Numbered from the stretch's first letter, positions 47,051 to 57,279 are shown. The stretch: DNA of 64,000 nucleotides from Neobacillus sp. PS2-9 (GCF_030915525.1 NZ_CP133269.1:1513001-1577000); one strand, 5' to 3'. The notes: generated by a model not told the origin, from the sequence alone. A program made the numbers and translations.

Positions 47051-48130
47051 GTGGATATTCGTATGAAATGGCTGTATCGAATTGGTTTTATACTCCTATT
47101 ATTAATTGCCCTTTACGTTTTTCTTAAAATTAGATTTGTTTGGATGCCGGTTGTCAGGCTTGCCGTCATTATCATCTTACCTTTTCTAATAGCAGGGTTT
47201 ATAACGTATCTCCTTCATCCTATTGTTGAAAAATTACATGAAAAAGGATTCCACCGAGGGTTGGCTATTTTCTTAATTTATTTTATTTTTTTTGGAGGCA
47301 TTGGTTTTGCTTTATATAAAGGTATACCAGCTATCATTGACCAATTAAAAGACCTATCTGAAAGTGCACCGGTTTTTGCCGAACAGTATCGACGTTGGAT
47401 TGATGAGCTTCAGACACATACAAGGGCATGGCCGGATGGATTGCAAGCAAAAATAGATGACGGGGTCAACACTTTTGAAAAGAAGATGGATTCTCTTTTA
47501 ACTATTATTGTAAATGTCTTAATGGACTTTCTAAATTCAGCCCTACTTTTAATGATTATTCCGTTTATTGCTTTTTACATGTTAAAGGATTTTCCTTTGT
47601 TAAAACGGACGGCATGGTATTTGACCCCTAAGAAATGGAGAAAAAAAGCCACTCTATTTTTAAGAGACGTTGACGAATCTCTCGGAAGTTATATTAGAGG
47701 GCAGCTATTAGTTTGTGTGATTATTGGAAGTGTCTCTGCCCTGTTATTTTGGGTATTCCATCTAAAATATCCTTTGTTACTAGGACTTATCGTTGGTGCG
47801 ACAAATGTGATTCCTTATTTTGGACCGATTATCGGGGCAATTCCAGCGGTCATTATTGCTGCAACTACCTCGGTTAAGTTGGTCATCATTACGGTTGTTA
47901 TTGTTTTTGGGTTGCAATTCCTTGAGGGAAACATCTTATCGCCTTATATCGTCGGGAAGAGTCTTCATATGCATCCATTATTAATCATGATAGCTTTAAC
48001 ATCTGGTGGTGAAATAGGGGGAATCTTAGGGTTGATCTTGGCTGTCCCTGTTCTTGTGGTATTGAAGGTAGGAATTATTCATGCGAAAAATCACTTTATA
48101 GAAGGCAAAGCAAATGATTCTTCTTCTTAA
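47051..48130 (+). CDS. yrrI: AI-2E family transporter YrrI
   Basis: 359 residues, with about eight hydrophobic segments and the central soluble loop (residues about 95-150) typical of the AI-2E (UPF0118) family; the conserved PYFGPIIGAIPA and the GGEIGGILGLILAVP segment near the C terminus are present. Members export small molecules or ions; the substrate here is unknown. GTG 47051 is chosen (AGGGAGG at 47037-47043); ATG 47063 is too far from that site. It precedes the alaS T-box. Confidence 0.88.
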   Translation: MDIRMKWLYRIGFILLLLIALYVFLKIRFVWMPVVRLAVIIILPFLIAGFITYLLHPIVEKLHEKGFHRGLAIFLIYFIFFGGIGFALYKGIPAIIDQLKDLSESAPVFAEQYRRWIDELQTHTRAWPDGLQAKIDDGVNTFEKKMDSLLTIIVNVLMDFLNSALLLMIIPFIAFYMLKDFPLLKRTAWYLTPKKWRKKATLFLRDVDESLGSYIRGQLLVCVIIGSVSALLFWVFHLKYPLLLGLIVGATNVIPYFGPIIGAIPAVIIAATTSVKLVIITVVIVFGLQFLEGNILSPYIVGKSLHMHPLLIMIALTSGGEIGGILGLILAVPVLVVLKVGIIHAKNHFIEGKANDSSS

Positions 48131-48143
48131 AGTGCTTGGCCAA

Positions 48144-48172
48144 TTGACAAACGTTTTTTTGGTGGATATAAT
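48144..48172 (+). promoter_or_regulatory. Consensus sigma-A promoter of the alaS T-box
   Basis: TTGACA (48144-48149), 17 bp, TATAAT (48167-48172): both boxes are perfect. Confidence 0.92.
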
Positions 48173-48179
48173 TCGTCAT

Positions 48180-48441
48180 ATAGAATATGAATGAAAATGT
48201 TGAAGGGTCGAGTATGTTGTAGTCCATCTGTAACGCTTATTGCGCGGAAGAGAGGAGCTTTCATGGCTGAAAGAAGCTCCAGATGAAGGATGACAGAACG
48301 CTAATCCGGAGTGCAGCTAACCACTGCCGTATACCTGCGTTAAGGGTTTTTTGAGAGATGGATACGGAATGTTAGTATTCATAATCAGGGTGGTACCGCG
48401 AGATTAAGCTCTCGTCCCTGTTTGGGATGAGGGCTTTTTTG
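48180..48441 (+). ncRNA. T-box leader of alaS
   Basis: tRNA-Ala-sensing leader in the 346-bp gap. Core AGGGTGGTACCGCG is at 48387-48400; the UGGU (48391-48394) pairs with a tRNA ending ACCA, as expected for tRNA-Ala. Stem I: GGGT (48205-48208) pairs with ATCC (48304-48307) and CATCTG with CAGATG. The specifier GCT (48300-48302) is followed by A and then the helix. The terminator AAGCTCTCGTCCC / GGGATGAGGGCTT ends in a T run. Confidence 0.93.
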
Positions 48442-48476
48442 TATGCTTTTTTTAAAAAATAAGGAGGTCAATACAT

Positions 48477-51113
48477 ATGAAAAACTTATCTGGTTCACAA
48501 ATTCGTTCAATGTTTTTACAGTTTTTTAAAGAGGAAAAAGGACACACAGTGGAGCCAAGCGCATCGCTTGTCCCTCATGATGATCCATCCTTGTTATGGA
48601 TTAACAGTGGTGTCGCTACCCTAAAGAAATACTTTGATGGCCGTGTAGTTCCAGAAAACCCAAGAATCACTAATGCCCAAAAATCCATTCGGACAAATGA
48701 CATTGAGAATGTTGGGAAAACTGCTCGACACCATACCTTCTTTGAAATGCTTGGTAACTTTTCAATTGGCGAGTACTTTAAAAATGAAGCAATTGAGTGG
48801 GCATGGGAGTTTTTAACGGACCAAAAATGGATGGGCTTTGATCCTGAACTATTATCCGTTACCGTTCATCCTGAAGACAATGAAGCATATGAAATTTGGC
48901 ATAAAACCATCGGTATTCCAGAGGAACGCATTATTCGACTGGAGGGGAATTTCTGGGATATTGGGGAAGGACCAAGTGGACCGAATACTGAAATCTTCTA
49001 TGACCGTGGTCCAGAATACGGGGATGACCCAAATGATCCAGAATTATATCCAGGTGGAGAAAACGAACGGTACCTCGAAGTTTGGAACCTAGTGTTCTCC
49101 CAATTTAACCATAATCCTGATGGCACTTATACACCACTGCCAAAGAAAAATATTGATACAGGTATGGGATTAGAACGTATGGCATCTGTTGTTCAGAATG
49201 TTCCAACCAACTTTGACACGGATCTATTTATTCCTATTATCCGTGCGACAGAGGAAATCTCTGGAGAGAAATATGGTGTGAATAAAGAGACCGATGTAGC
49301 ATTCAAAGTTATTGCTGACCATATTCGTACCGTTGCATTTGCTGTCGGTGATGGTGCGCTTCCGTCAAATGAAGGACGGGGCTATGTACTACGTCGTTTG
49401 CTTCGCCGTGCTGTCCGCTATGCTAAGCAGATTAACATTAATCGTCCATTTATGTTTGAACTAGTTCCAGTCGTTGGCGAAATCATGAACGATTTCTATC
49501 CAGAAGTAAAGGAAAAGACAGAATTCGTCCAAAAAGTGATTAAGAATGAAGAAGAACGTTTCCACGAAACCCTTCATGATGGCTTAACCATCCTAGCTAG
49601 TGTCATTAAAAAGGAAAAAGAAAAGGGCAGTGACACCATTTCTGGCGCAGATGTTTTCCGATTATATGATACGTACGGTTTCCCAGTTGAGCTGACTGAG
49701 GAATATGCTGAAGAAGAAGGTATGAAGGTGGACCATGAAGGCTTTGAAGTAGAAATGGAGCAACAGCGTGAACGTGCACGTGCAGCTCGTCATGATGTTG
49801 ATTCCATGCAGGTTCAGAGCGGTGTTCTTAGAGATGTGAAGGTAGAAAGTCAGTTTGTTGGCTATGATCAACTTGAATCAAGCTCAACAGTGGCAGCTAT
49901 TGTGAAAAATGGTGAATTAATTGATCAAGCTTCAGCTGGAGAGGAAGTACAGGTTATTCTTGACGTGACGCCTTTTTATGCTGAAAGTGGTGGGCAAATT
50001 GCTGACCACGGCATGATGGAAGGTGAAGAGGTATCTTTATTTGTAAAAGGCGTTCAAAAGGCACCGAATGGTCAAAACCTTCATCAAGTAGTGGTTAAGA
50101 GCGGTACGCTCAAAACGAACCAACAAGTGACTGCTAAGGTAGATGCAGACAACCGGGTGAAAATTATCAAAAATCATACAGCGACCCACTTGTTGCATCA
50201 AGCATTAAAAGATGTACTTGGGGAGCACGTTAACCAGGCAGGTTCCCTCGTTGAACCTGATCGTCTACGCTTTGACTTCTCACACTTTGGTCAAATTAAA
50301 CCAGAAGAGTTAGAGCAAATTGAAAAAATCGTCAACGAAAAAATTTGGAGAAATATCGAAGTAAACATCAGCTTAAAACCGATTGCTGAAGCAAAAGCAA
50401 TGGGTGCTATGGCACTTTTCGGTGAGAAGTATGGTAATATTGTTCGAGTGGTACAGGTTGGAGACTATAGCTTAGAGCTATGTGGTGGCTGCCATGTTCC
50501 AAATACATCTGTTATTGGTTTGTTTAAAATTGTTTCAGAAGGCGGAATTGGCGCTGGGACACGAAGAATTGAGGCTGTAACAGGTGAGGCTGCTTATAAA
50601 TCATTAAATGATCAAGTGGGCTTATTAAAAGAAGCGGCAGATAAATTAAAATCAAATCCAAAGGATATCGTCACACGTATCGATAGTCTGATGGGCGAAA
50701 TGAAACAGCTTCAACGTGAAAATGAATCACTTGCAGCTAAACTTGGAAATATTGAAGCAGGTAACCTGGTTTCCCAAGTAAAAGAAATTGACGGAGTAAC
50801 CGTCCTAGTTGCAAAGGTACAAGCTGCTGATATGAATAACTTAAGAAATATGGCTGATGACTTAAGGCAAAAACTGGGCTCTGTGGTACTAGTACTAGGA
50901 AGTGCTCACGAAGGCAAAGTAAACCTGATCGCAGCAGTTACAAAGGATTTAATCGACAAAGGCTACCATGCTGGGAAACTGATTAAAGAGGTTGCTACAC
51001 GCTGTGGCGGAGGTGGCGGGGGCCGTCCAGATATGGCTCAAGCTGGAGGAAAAGATCCTGAAAAACTAGATTCTGCACTTCAATTCGTTGAAGAATGGGT
51101 AAAATCGGTTTGA
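48477..51113 (+). CDS. alaS: Alanyl-tRNA synthetase
   Basis: 878 residues: a class II catalytic domain (about 1-250; [40 protein letters not shown]), a tRNA-recognition domain, an editing domain with the zinc-binding [11 protein letters not shown] and CGGCHV motifs (about 565-670), and a C-terminal DHHA1 domain ending in the glycine-rich [16 protein letters not shown]. All editing residues are present. ATG 48477 follows AAGGAGG. Confidence 0.97.
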   Translation: MKNLSGSQIRSMFLQFFKEEKGHTVEPSASLVPHDDPSLLWINSGVATLKKYFDGRVVPENPRITNAQKSIRTNDIENVGKTARHHTFFEMLGNFSIGEYFKNEAIEWAWEFLTDQKWMGFDPELLSVTVHPEDNEAYEIWHKTIGIPEERIIRLEGNFWDIGEGPSGPNTEIFYDRGPEYGDDPNDPELYPGGENERYLEVWNLVFSQFNHNPDGTYTPLPKKNIDTGMGLERMASVVQNVPTNFDTDLFIPIIRATEEISGEKYGVNKETDVAFKVIADHIRTVAFAVGDGALPSNEGRGYVLRRLLRRAVRYAKQININRPFMFELVPVVGEIMNDFYPEVKEKTEFVQKVIKNEEERFHETLHDGLTILASVIKKEKEKGSDTISGADVFRLYDTYGFPVELTEEYAEEEGMKVDHEGFEVEMEQQRERARAARHDVDSMQVQSGVLRDVKVESQFVGYDQLESSSTVAAIVKNGELIDQASAGEEVQVILDVTPFYAESGGQIADHGMMEGEEVSLFVKGVQKAPNGQNLHQVVVKSGTLKTNQQVTAKVDADNRVKIIKNHTATHLLHQALKDVLGEHVNQAGSLVEPDRLRFDFSHFGQIKPEELEQIEKIVNEKIWRNIEVNISLKPIAEAKAMGAMALFGEKYGNIVRVVQVGDYSLELCGGCHVPNTSVIGLFKIVSEGGIGAGTRRIEAVTGEAAYKSLNDQVGLLKEAADKLKSNPKDIVTRIDSLMGEMKQLQRENESLAAKLGNIEAGNLVSQVKEIDGVTVLVAKVQAADMNNLRNMADDLRQKLGSVVLVLGSAHEGKVNLIAAVTKDLIDKGYHAGKLIKEVATRCGGGGGGRPDMAQAGGKDPEKLDSALQFVEEWVKSV

Positions 51114-51188
51114 TAATAGGATAAAGTAGTGTAAAATGAAGGTAATTAGTACAATTCTCTCGTCTATAATAAATGCGAGGTGTGTGAA

Positions 51189-51458
51189 ATGAGTTCATTT
51201 GACAAAACGATGAGATTTAATTTTCCTGAAGAGCCCTTTGAACATGACGTAAATGACGTTCTTTTACAAGTGTATGAAGCATTGCAGGAAAAAGGATATA
51301 ATCCGATAAATCAAATAGTCGGCTACCTATTATCAGGAGATCCAGCCTATATACCACGTCATCGAGATGCCCGTAATATTATCCGCAAGCTTGAACGGGA
51401 CGAAATAATTGAAGAATTAGTCAAATCCTATCTAAAACAACAACGAGAGGTTAAGTAA
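51189..51458 (+). CDS. yrzL: IreB-family regulatory phosphoprotein YrzL
   Basis: 89 residues starting [20 protein letters not shown] and containing [23 protein letters not shown], the UPF0297/IreB signature. In Enterococcus faecalis IreB is a target of the IreK Ser/Thr kinase and influences cephalosporin resistance; the two Thr residues of its N-terminal target are not both present here (one Thr at position 6). ATG 51189 with AGGTGTG upstream is preferred over GTG 51180. The stop overlaps ruvX by 1 bp. Confidence 0.93.
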   Translation: MSSFDKTMRFNFPEEPFEHDVNDVLLQVYEALQEKGYNPINQIVGYLLSGDPAYIPRHRDARNIIRKLERDEIIEELVKSYLKQQREVK

Positions 51459-51874
51459 TGCGCGTATTGGGTTTAGATGTAGGCTCTAAGACAGTTGGTA
51501 TTGCCCTTAGCGATGAAATGGGGTGGACCGCACAGGGTCTTAAAACACTCAAAATCAATGAAGAAAGACAAGAGTTTGGTTTTGAGGAAATTGGTCAAAT
51601 AATAAAAGAGTACCAAGTGGATACAGTTGTCATTGGCTTACCTAAAAATATGAACGGGACAATTGGACCACGCGGTCAAGCCAGTCAGCAATATGCGAAT
51701 GAAGTGGAGAGCAGATTTGCTGTGCCAACTGTATTATGGGACGAGCGGTTGACAACAATGGCTGCTGAACGTGTATTGCTTGAAGCAGATGTAAGCCGCA
51801 AAAAGCGAAAGAAAGTTATCGATAAGATGGCTGCAATGATGATCCTACAAGGTTATCTTGATAGCAAAAATTAA
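51458..51874 (+). CDS. ruvX: RuvX/YqgF-type Holliday junction resolvase-like protein (YrrK)
   Basis: 138 residues, RNase H fold: Asp in [13 protein letters not shown] (first strand), [11 protein letters not shown], the LWDERLTT motif and the C-terminal [18 protein letters not shown]. YqgF proteins process pre-16S rRNA ends in other bacteria and are also linked to junction resolution, so both roles are possible. It is tightly packed between yrzL and yrzB. Confidence 0.93.
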   Translation: MRVLGLDVGSKTVGIALSDEMGWTAQGLKTLKINEERQEFGFEEIGQIIKEYQVDTVVIGLPKNMNGTIGPRGQASQQYANEVESRFAVPTVLWDERLTTMAAERVLLEADVSRKKRKKVIDKMAAMMILQGYLDSKN

Positions 51875-51887
51875 TGAGGTGAATGAA

Positions 51888-52190
51888 ATGGAACACAACC
51901 ATGAGCATGAAGAAGAGCGTTTTATTACATTAGTAGATGAAAATGGAGACGAACAACTTTTTGAAATACTTTTCACATTCGATTCAGATGAATTTGAAAG
52001 GTCATATGTATTCTTTTATCCAGTAGGGGCAAATGAGGATGACGAAGAAGAAGTGGATATCCTAACATATGCTTACATTCCAACAGAAGATGGCGGTTTC
52101 GGAGAACTAATGGAAATCGAAACGGATGAAGAATGGGATATGGTTGAAGAAGTATTCAATACCTTCAACGAGGACCAAGAAGAAGAATAA
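51888..52190 (+). CDS. yrzB: DUF1292 protein YrzB
   Basis: 100 residues, very acidic (many Glu and Asp, e.g. EDDEEEVDILTYAYIP). DUF1292 family, function unknown. ATG 51888 follows GAGGTGAATGAA; the frame is open further upstream into ruvX but has no ribosome site. yrzL-ruvX-yrzB is a fixed trio in Bacillus and ends at a terminator. Confidence 0.9.
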   Translation: MEHNHEHEEERFITLVDENGDEQLFEILFTFDSDEFERSYVFFYPVGANEDDEEEVDILTYAYIPTEDGGFGELMEIETDEEWDMVEEVFNTFNEDQEEE

Positions 52191-52206
52191 TAAATAACGA
52201 TGAAAG

Positions 52207-52239
52207 AGAACCGGCCATAAAAAAGGGCTGGTTCTTTTT
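52207..52239 (+). terminator. Intrinsic terminator of yrzL-ruvX-yrzB
   Basis: Stem AGAACCGGCC / GGCTGGTTCT (one G-T pair) with T tail. Confidence 0.9.
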
Positions 52240-52329
52240 CTGTATTTTTTAGGATAAATTTGACAAATTAATTGATAAATTGACATTTTTCTTACGATAT
52301 GCTCAAATTATTACGAAAGGGGGAAAAGA

Positions 52330-53466
52330 ATGACAACTGATCAAAAAGACCCGAAGAAAGATTTGGTACGGGAAAAAATGCTTGAACACCACCGTGAAGC
52401 AAAAGTAGTTAGAAAAATTGTCATGGTGATCTCAATCTTATTGCTATTATTAATTGTTGTTATCGGCGGCGGAGGATATCTTTACATACAGTCAGCATTA
52501 AAGCCTGTTGACTCTGATAGTAAGAAACAAAAAACAGTTGAAATTCCAATTGGTTCATCTGTAACAGGTATTGCAGAAAAGTTAGAAGCAAATGGAATTA
52601 TTAAAAATGCGAAGGTATTTAAGTATTATGTAAAGCTTAAAAACGAAGGCGGTTTTATGGCAGGGGAATACCAACTGAGTCCTTCTATGGATGTAGCTGA
52701 AATTGTCAGCCGATTAAAAACTGGAAAGGTGTTGGCAAAGGCTAGTTTTAAAATCACCATTCCAGAAGGGAAGCAGTTAACAGAAATTGCTGCAATCATG
52801 GCGAAAGCAACCAACCAAAAGGAAGCGGATGTTCTTACTAAATTAAATGATAAAGAATTTATCAAACTGTTAATGGAGAAATATCCAGATTTATTAACAG
52901 ATGAAATCTTAGATTCGAAAATAAAGTATCCGCTTGAGGGATATTTATTTCCTGCTACCTATCCTTTTTATAAACCGAATCCTACCGTGGAAGAAATGGT
53001 TACGGCCATGCTGGATAAAACAAGATCGATTGTCTCTTCCTATGCGGAAGAAAGTGATAAAGCGAAGCTTTCTGTTCATAAACTACTTACAATGGCCTCG
53101 TTAGTTGAAGAGGAAGCGACTGAAAAAACAGAACGTAAAAGAATTGCTAGTGTTTTCTATAACCGTATCGAGAAGGATATGAAATTGCAAACCGATCCTA
53201 CAGTATTATACGCACAAGGAAAGCACAAAGAACGAGTGTTATATGAGGATTTGGAAGTGAACTCTCCTTATAACACATACAAACATACAGGACTCCCGCC
53301 TGGACCAATCGCAAATGCTGGAAAAATGTCCATTGAAGCTGCACTCGAGCCGGAGAAAACAGACTTTTATTATTTCTTGGCTGCTGAGGATGGAAGCATA
53401 TACTATTCAAAGACATTAGAAGAGCATAATAAGTTAAAAGCAAAGTATATTTCCAATAAAAAATAG
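52330..53466 (+). CDS. mltG: Endolytic murein transglycosylase MltG (YrrL)
   Basis: Cuts nascent peptidoglycan strands at the membrane. 378 residues: a cytoplasmic N terminus (about 1-28), one TM helix (about 29-52, IVMVISILLLLLIVVIGGGGY), a LysM-like subdomain, and the YceG catalytic domain with the active-site glutamate in LVEEEATEKTER and NPYNTY-like SPYNTYKHTGLPPGPIANAG. ATG 52330 follows AAAGGGGG. Confidence 0.95.
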   Translation: MTTDQKDPKKDLVREKMLEHHREAKVVRKIVMVISILLLLLIVVIGGGGYLYIQSALKPVDSDSKKQKTVEIPIGSSVTGIAEKLEANGIIKNAKVFKYYVKLKNEGGFMAGEYQLSPSMDVAEIVSRLKTGKVLAKASFKITIPEGKQLTEIAAIMAKATNQKEADVLTKLNDKEFIKLLMEKYPDLLTDEILDSKIKYPLEGYLFPATYPFYKPNPTVEEMVTAMLDKTRSIVSSYAEESDKAKLSVHKLLTMASLVEEEATEKTERKRIASVFYNRIEKDMKLQTDPTVLYAQGKHKERVLYEDLEVNSPYNTYKHTGLPPGPIANAGKMSIEAALEPEKTDFYYFLAAEDGSIYYSKTLEEHNKLKAKYISNKK

Positions 53467-53477
53467 TGTATTTATTT

Positions 53478-53507
53478 GGGGGAAGCATTAGCATTCCCCC
53501 TACTTTT
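53478..53507 (+). terminator. Terminator of mltG
   Basis: Stem GGGGGAA / TTCCCCC (53478-53484 / 53494-53500), loop of 9 nt, weak T-rich tail TACTTTT. Confidence 0.75.
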
Positions 53508-53534
53508 GTGATAAAATAGTTCAAGTGTTTTAAT
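53506..53534 (+). promoter_or_regulatory. Predicted sigma-A promoter of the 53.54-kb RNA
   Basis: TTGTGA (53506-53511), 17 bp, TTTAAT (53529-53534): four of six and five of six. It would start transcription near 53541, at the first base of the structured RNA. Confidence 0.5.
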
Positions 53535-53540
53535 ACGTAC

Positions 53541-53647
53541 TCTATAGCGTAACTCACAGTAAGGTAATTTGCGGCAGTATTGCCATAAAACGTCCTGAGT
53601 CAAATTTACTAGCTTATGACGTCCGTGCCTGTGAACGCTATTTTTTC
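53541..53647 (+). ncRNA. Candidate structured RNA with pseudoknot, between mltG and trmR
   Basis: About 105 nt. Closing helix ATAGCGT (53544-53550) with ACGCTAT (53635-53641), then CACAG (53555-53559) with CTGTG (53629-53633). Stem A: GGTAATTTG (53563-53571) with CAAATTTACT (53601-53610, one bulge). Hairpin GGCA-GTAT-TGCC (53573-53584). Stem B: ACGTC (53590-53594, inside the stem A loop) with GACGT (53618-53622, outside it), giving an H-type pseudoknot. The closing helix is directly followed by TTTTTT. It could be a free small RNA or a riboswitch for trmR. I do not recognise the family. Confidence 0.6.
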
Positions 53648-53727
53648 ATGTCTAAAGAAGAATAATTATAGATAAACTAAAAGTATTTTACTTTGCAATA
53701 ATTGCTTTTAAAGAGAGGTGACGCAGC

Positions 53728-54378
53728 TTGTTAGATGCGAAGCTGCATTCATATATTGAAGATCTTATTTTAGAGCGTAATCCATTGTTAACAGAAATGG
53801 AGTTTTATGCTCGTGAACATAATGTACCTATTATGGAACTAGAAGGTATTGAAACGATGCTTCAATTACTTCGAATTCAGGGAACAAAAAAAATACTTGA
53901 AGTTGGGACAGCAATAGGATATTCCGCTATAAGAATGGCAGAAGCGCTTCCTGGTGCTCAAATTGTTACGATTGAACGGGATGACGAAAGAGCACAAGTA
54001 GCTGTCAAATTTATTGAGCGCTCAGCTTACAAAGAACGGATTACCTTAATTAAAGGTGACGCGTTAGAGGTTGAAGAACAGATAAGTGGACATGCTCCAT
54101 TTGATGCCATTTTTATTGATGCAGCGAAGGGACAATATAAAAAATTTTTTGAAATGTATTCAAATTATCTTAGTTCCGATGGAATGATTATTACTGATAA
54201 TGTCCTTTTTAAAGGTTTAGTAGCTGAACCAGAAATTGAATCAAAGAGGATTCGGAATCTTGTTAAAAAGATTGATGATTTTAACAAATGGTTAATGAAG
54301 CATCCAGATTATATTTCCGTTATTCTTCCTGTGGGAGACGGGGTTGCCATTAGCAAAAGAAGAGGTGAGAGCAAATGA
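53728..54378 (+). CDS. trmR: tRNA 5-hydroxyuridine methyltransferase TrmR (YrrM)
   Basis: SAM-dependent O-methyltransferase that turns ho5U34 into mo5U34 in Bacillus tRNAs. 216 residues with the SAM motif EVGTAIGYS (58-66), the acidic end of strand 2 (VTIERDDE), GDALE and FDAIFIDAAKGQY with the metal-binding Asp. It starts with TTG 53728 after GAGAGGTGACG. Its end overlaps trhP1 by 4 bp, coupling the methylase to the hydroxylation enzymes whose product it modifies. Confidence 0.93.
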   Translation: MLDAKLHSYIEDLILERNPLLTEMEFYAREHNVPIMELEGIETMLQLLRIQGTKKILEVGTAIGYSAIRMAEALPGAQIVTIERDDERAQVAVKFIERSAYKERITLIKGDALEVEEQISGHAPFDAIFIDAAKGQYKKFFEMYSNYLSSDGMIITDNVLFKGLVAEPEIESKRIRNLVKKIDDFNKWLMKHPDYISVILPVGDGVAISKRRGESK

Positions 54379-55304
54379 AGAAACCAGAATTGCTTGTAAC
54401 ACCAATAACGGTCAACGATATTTTGCCATTAGCAAAAGCTGGTGCAGATGCGTTTGTTGTTGGTGAACAAAGATATGGATTAAGACTTGCAGGTGAATTT
54501 AATCGTGACGATGTCCAAAAGGCGATTGAACTTGCTCACAGCAAGGGGAAAAAGGTCTATGTTGCAATGAATGCTATTTTTCACAATGAAAAAATAGATG
54601 AATTGAGCGATTATATTCAATTTGTTGCAAACGTCAAAGCGGATGCCATTATTTTTGGTGATCCTGCTGTTTTAATGACTGTAAGAGAAGTGGCTCCGGA
54701 AATGAAGCTACATTGGGGAACAGAAACAACAGGAACGAACTGGTATACATGTAACTATTGGGGTAAGAAGGGTGCTAAAAGAGCTGTTCTTGCACGTGAA
54801 ATCAATATGGATGCTATCGTTGAAACGAAGGAGAATGCAGAAGTAGAAATCGAAGTGCAGGTTCATGGAATGAGCTGTATGTTCCAATCCAAGCGATCAC
54901 TTCTTGGTAATTATTATGAATACCAAGGGAAAGTCATGGAAATCGAAAATCGTAAAATGCAAAAAAATATGTTCTTGCACGATAAAGAGCGTGAGAACAA
55001 ATACCCAATTTTTGAAGATGAAAATGGAACACATATTATGAGTCCTAATGATATCTGTATCATTGACGAACTTCAAGAAATGTTAGAAGCTGGTGTCGAT
55101 TCATTTAAAATTGATGGAATCTTAAAAAGCCCAGAATATATTCTTGCGGTTACTAAAGCCTATCGTGAGGCAATTGATTTATTTGTTGAAGATCCTGATG
55201 CCTATGAGGATAAAAAGGATGAGCTGTTAGCTACATTGGAAGAGATTCAGCCTGCTAACCGTCCGTTAGACACAGGGTTCTACTTTAAAGAAACGGTATA
55301 CTAA
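54375..55304 (+). CDS. trhP1: tRNA uridine-34 hydroxylation protein TrhP1 (YrrN), U32 family
   Basis: 309 residues, annotated in the past as peptidase U32. It begins KKPELLVTPITVNDILPLAKAGADAF and has the U32 core (VQVHGMSCMFQSKRSLLGNYY). Known work in B. subtilis assigns TrhP1/TrhP2 to prephenate-dependent formation of 5-hydroxyuridine at tRNA position 34. The cysteine-rich cluster loop of TrhP2 is reduced here to a single cysteine, so the two proteins probably act together. ATG 54375 lies inside trmR. Confidence 0.92.
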   Translation: MKKPELLVTPITVNDILPLAKAGADAFVVGEQRYGLRLAGEFNRDDVQKAIELAHSKGKKVYVAMNAIFHNEKIDELSDYIQFVANVKADAIIFGDPAVLMTVREVAPEMKLHWGTETTGTNWYTCNYWGKKGAKRAVLAREINMDAIVETKENAEVEIEVQVHGMSCMFQSKRSLLGNYYEYQGKVMEIENRKMQKNMFLHDKERENKYPIFEDENGTHIMSPNDICIIDELQEMLEAGVDSFKIDGILKSPEYILAVTKAYREAIDLFVEDPDAYEDKKDELLATLEEIQPANRPLDTGFYFKETVY

Positions 55305-55319
55305 GGGAGGAGTTCATCT

Positions 55320-56591
55320 GTGAATACAGTTAAAGATAAGATTTCTGAAATTATCGATGGAAAACGTGTCATTGTGAAGAAGCCAGAACTCCTTGCTCCA
55401 GCTGGTAATCTCGAAAAATTAAAGATTGCCGTTCAATATGGTGCGGATGCTGTTTTTATCGGAGGACAAGAGTATGGTCTTCGTTCAAATGCTGATAACT
55501 TTACATTTGAAGAAATGAAGGAAGGCGTAGAGTTCGCGAAACGTTTCGGTGCGAAAATTTATGTTACAACAAACATTTTTGCTCACAATGAAAATATTGA
55601 TGGCTTAGAGGAATACATCCTAAGTTTAAAAGAGACAGGCATTGCAGGAATAATTGTTGCCGACCCGCTTATTATTGAAACTTGTCAGCGCCTAGCACCG
55701 GAAATTGAAATTCATATAAGTACACAGCAGTCACTTTCGAACTGGAAAGCTGCACAGTTTTGGAAAGAAGCCGGAGCTGAGCGTGTCGTCTTAGCTCGTG
55801 AAGTAAGTGCGGAAGAAATCAGAGAAATGAAGGAAAAGGTCGATGTTGAGATCGAAACCTTTATTCATGGCGCCATGTGTATTGCTTATTCCGGAAGATG
55901 CACATTAAGTAACCATATGACTGCAAGGGACTCAAACCGTGGTGGTTGCTGTCAGTCCTGCCGCTGGGATTATGATCTTTACCAGTTAGAAGGAAACGAC
56001 CAAGAAGCAGCTCTATTTGAAGAGGGAGATGCTCCTTTTGCAATGAGTCCAAAAGACTTAAATTTAATTCAAGCGATCCCACAGATGATTGAACTTGGAA
56101 TCGACAGCTTGAAAATCGAAGGTCGTATGAAATCCATTCACTACATTGCGACAGTAGTTAGTGTGTATCGAAAAGTGATTGATGCGTATTGCGCGGACCC
56201 TGAGAACTTTGTTATTCAGAGAGAATGGCTTGAAGAATTGGACAAATGTGCTAACCGTGAAACAGCTCCTGCGTTTTTTGAAGGTGTTCCAGGGTATAAA
56301 GAGCAAATGTTTGGTAATCATAGCAAGAAGACAAAGTTTGAGTTTGTCGGTCTTGTGTTGGATTATAATCCAGAAACACAAATCGTTACATTACAACAAA
56401 GAAATCATTTTAAACCGGGCGAAGAAGTAGAGTTCTTCGGACCAGAAATTCAAAACTTTACTCATGTGATTGATAAAATTTGGGATGAAAAAGGTAATGA
56501 ACTGGATGCAGCTAGACATCCGCTTCAAATTGTACAATTTAAATTGGACAAACCGGTATACCCTAACAACATGATGCGAAAGGAGAACTAG
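55320..56591 (+). CDS. trhP2: tRNA uridine-34 hydroxylation protein TrhP2 (YrrO), U32 family
   Basis: 423 residues of the U32 family: [25 protein letters not shown] at the N terminus, then the signature [18 protein letters not shown] and a cysteine group ([12 protein letters not shown]) that fits Fe-S cluster binding, and a C-terminal beta domain. It forms ho5U34 with TrhP1 using prephenate as hydroxyl donor in B. subtilis. GTG 55320 follows GGGAGGAG, 15 bp after trhP1. Confidence 0.93.
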   Translation: MNTVKDKISEIIDGKRVIVKKPELLAPAGNLEKLKIAVQYGADAVFIGGQEYGLRSNADNFTFEEMKEGVEFAKRFGAKIYVTTNIFAHNENIDGLEEYILSLKETGIAGIIVADPLIIETCQRLAPEIEIHISTQQSLSNWKAAQFWKEAGAERVVLAREVSAEEIREMKEKVDVEIETFIHGAMCIAYSGRCTLSNHMTARDSNRGGCCQSCRWDYDLYQLEGNDQEAALFEEGDAPFAMSPKDLNLIQAIPQMIELGIDSLKIEGRMKSIHYIATVVSVYRKVIDAYCADPENFVIQREWLEELDKCANRETAPAFFEGVPGYKEQMFGNHSKKTKFEFVGLVLDYNPETQIVTLQQRNHFKPGEEVEFFGPEIQNFTHVIDKIWDEKGNELDAARHPLQIVQFKLDKPVYPNNMMRKEN

Positions 56592-56592
56592 C

Positions 56593-57228
56593 ATGACGCG
56601 CAAGCCAGTTGTTATTGGTGTAACCGGCGGCTCCGGCTCCGGAAAAACCAGTGTAACAAAATCCATTTATGAAAGTTTAAAAGATCATTCCATATTAGTT
56701 CTTGAACAGGATTATTATTATAAAGATCAAAGCGAACTACCATTTGAAGAACGATTAAAAACTAACTATGATCACCCACTTGCTTTTGATAATGACTTAC
56801 TTATTGAACATATTGAACAGCTGCTAAGGTATGAACAGATTGAAAAACCAGTATATGATTATTCCATTCATACCCGTTCAGATAAAGTTATTCCTGTTGA
56901 GCCAAAGGATGTAATCATTTTAGAGGGAATCCTTGTACTTGAGGATGAACGTCTTCGGGATTTAATGGATATCAAACTATATGTTGACACTGATGCGGAT
57001 TTACGAATAATCCGCCGACTTACTCGTGATATAAGTGAGCGTGGACGTACGTTTGATTCAGTTATCGAGCAATATTTAAATGTGGTTCGTCCTATGCATA
57101 ATCAATTTATTGAGCCAACTAAGCGTTATGCAGATGTCATTATACCAGAAGGCGGACATAACCATGTTGCCATCGATATAATGGTCACAAAAATTCAAAC
57201 AATTCTTGAACAAAAGTCAATTTTATGA
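56593..57228 (+). CDS. udk: Uridine kinase
   Basis: Phosphorylates uridine and cytidine with ATP or GTP in pyrimidine salvage. 211 residues with Walker A GGSGSGKT (about 11-18), [15 protein letters not shown] and the [19 protein letters not shown] 56593 lies 1 bp after the trhP2 stop, with AAAGGAGAA upstream. The position at the end of trmR-trhP1-trhP2 is the same in B. subtilis. Confidence 0.96.
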   Translation: MTRKPVVIGVTGGSGSGKTSVTKSIYESLKDHSILVLEQDYYYKDQSELPFEERLKTNYDHPLAFDNDLLIEHIEQLLRYEQIEKPVYDYSIHTRSDKVIPVEPKDVIILEGILVLEDERLRDLMDIKLYVDTDADLRIIRRLTRDISERGRTFDSVIEQYLNVVRPMHNQFIEPTKRYADVIIPEGGHNHVAIDIMVTKIQTILEQKSIL

Positions 57229-57279
57229 AACAATAGCAAAAGAACTATCTAAAAATCCGTTTGGATAAATATCTTTTAT

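Noticed and set aside
52261..52329. Sigma-A promoter of mltG
   Set aside because: TTGACA at 52280-52285 has no acceptable -10 box at 16-18 bp; left unannotated.
53573..53624. Fluoride riboswitch
   Set aside because: The GGCA...TGCCATAAA segment recalls it, but the conserved 5' GAUGG loop and the CUGAUGA...CCU 3' part are missing.
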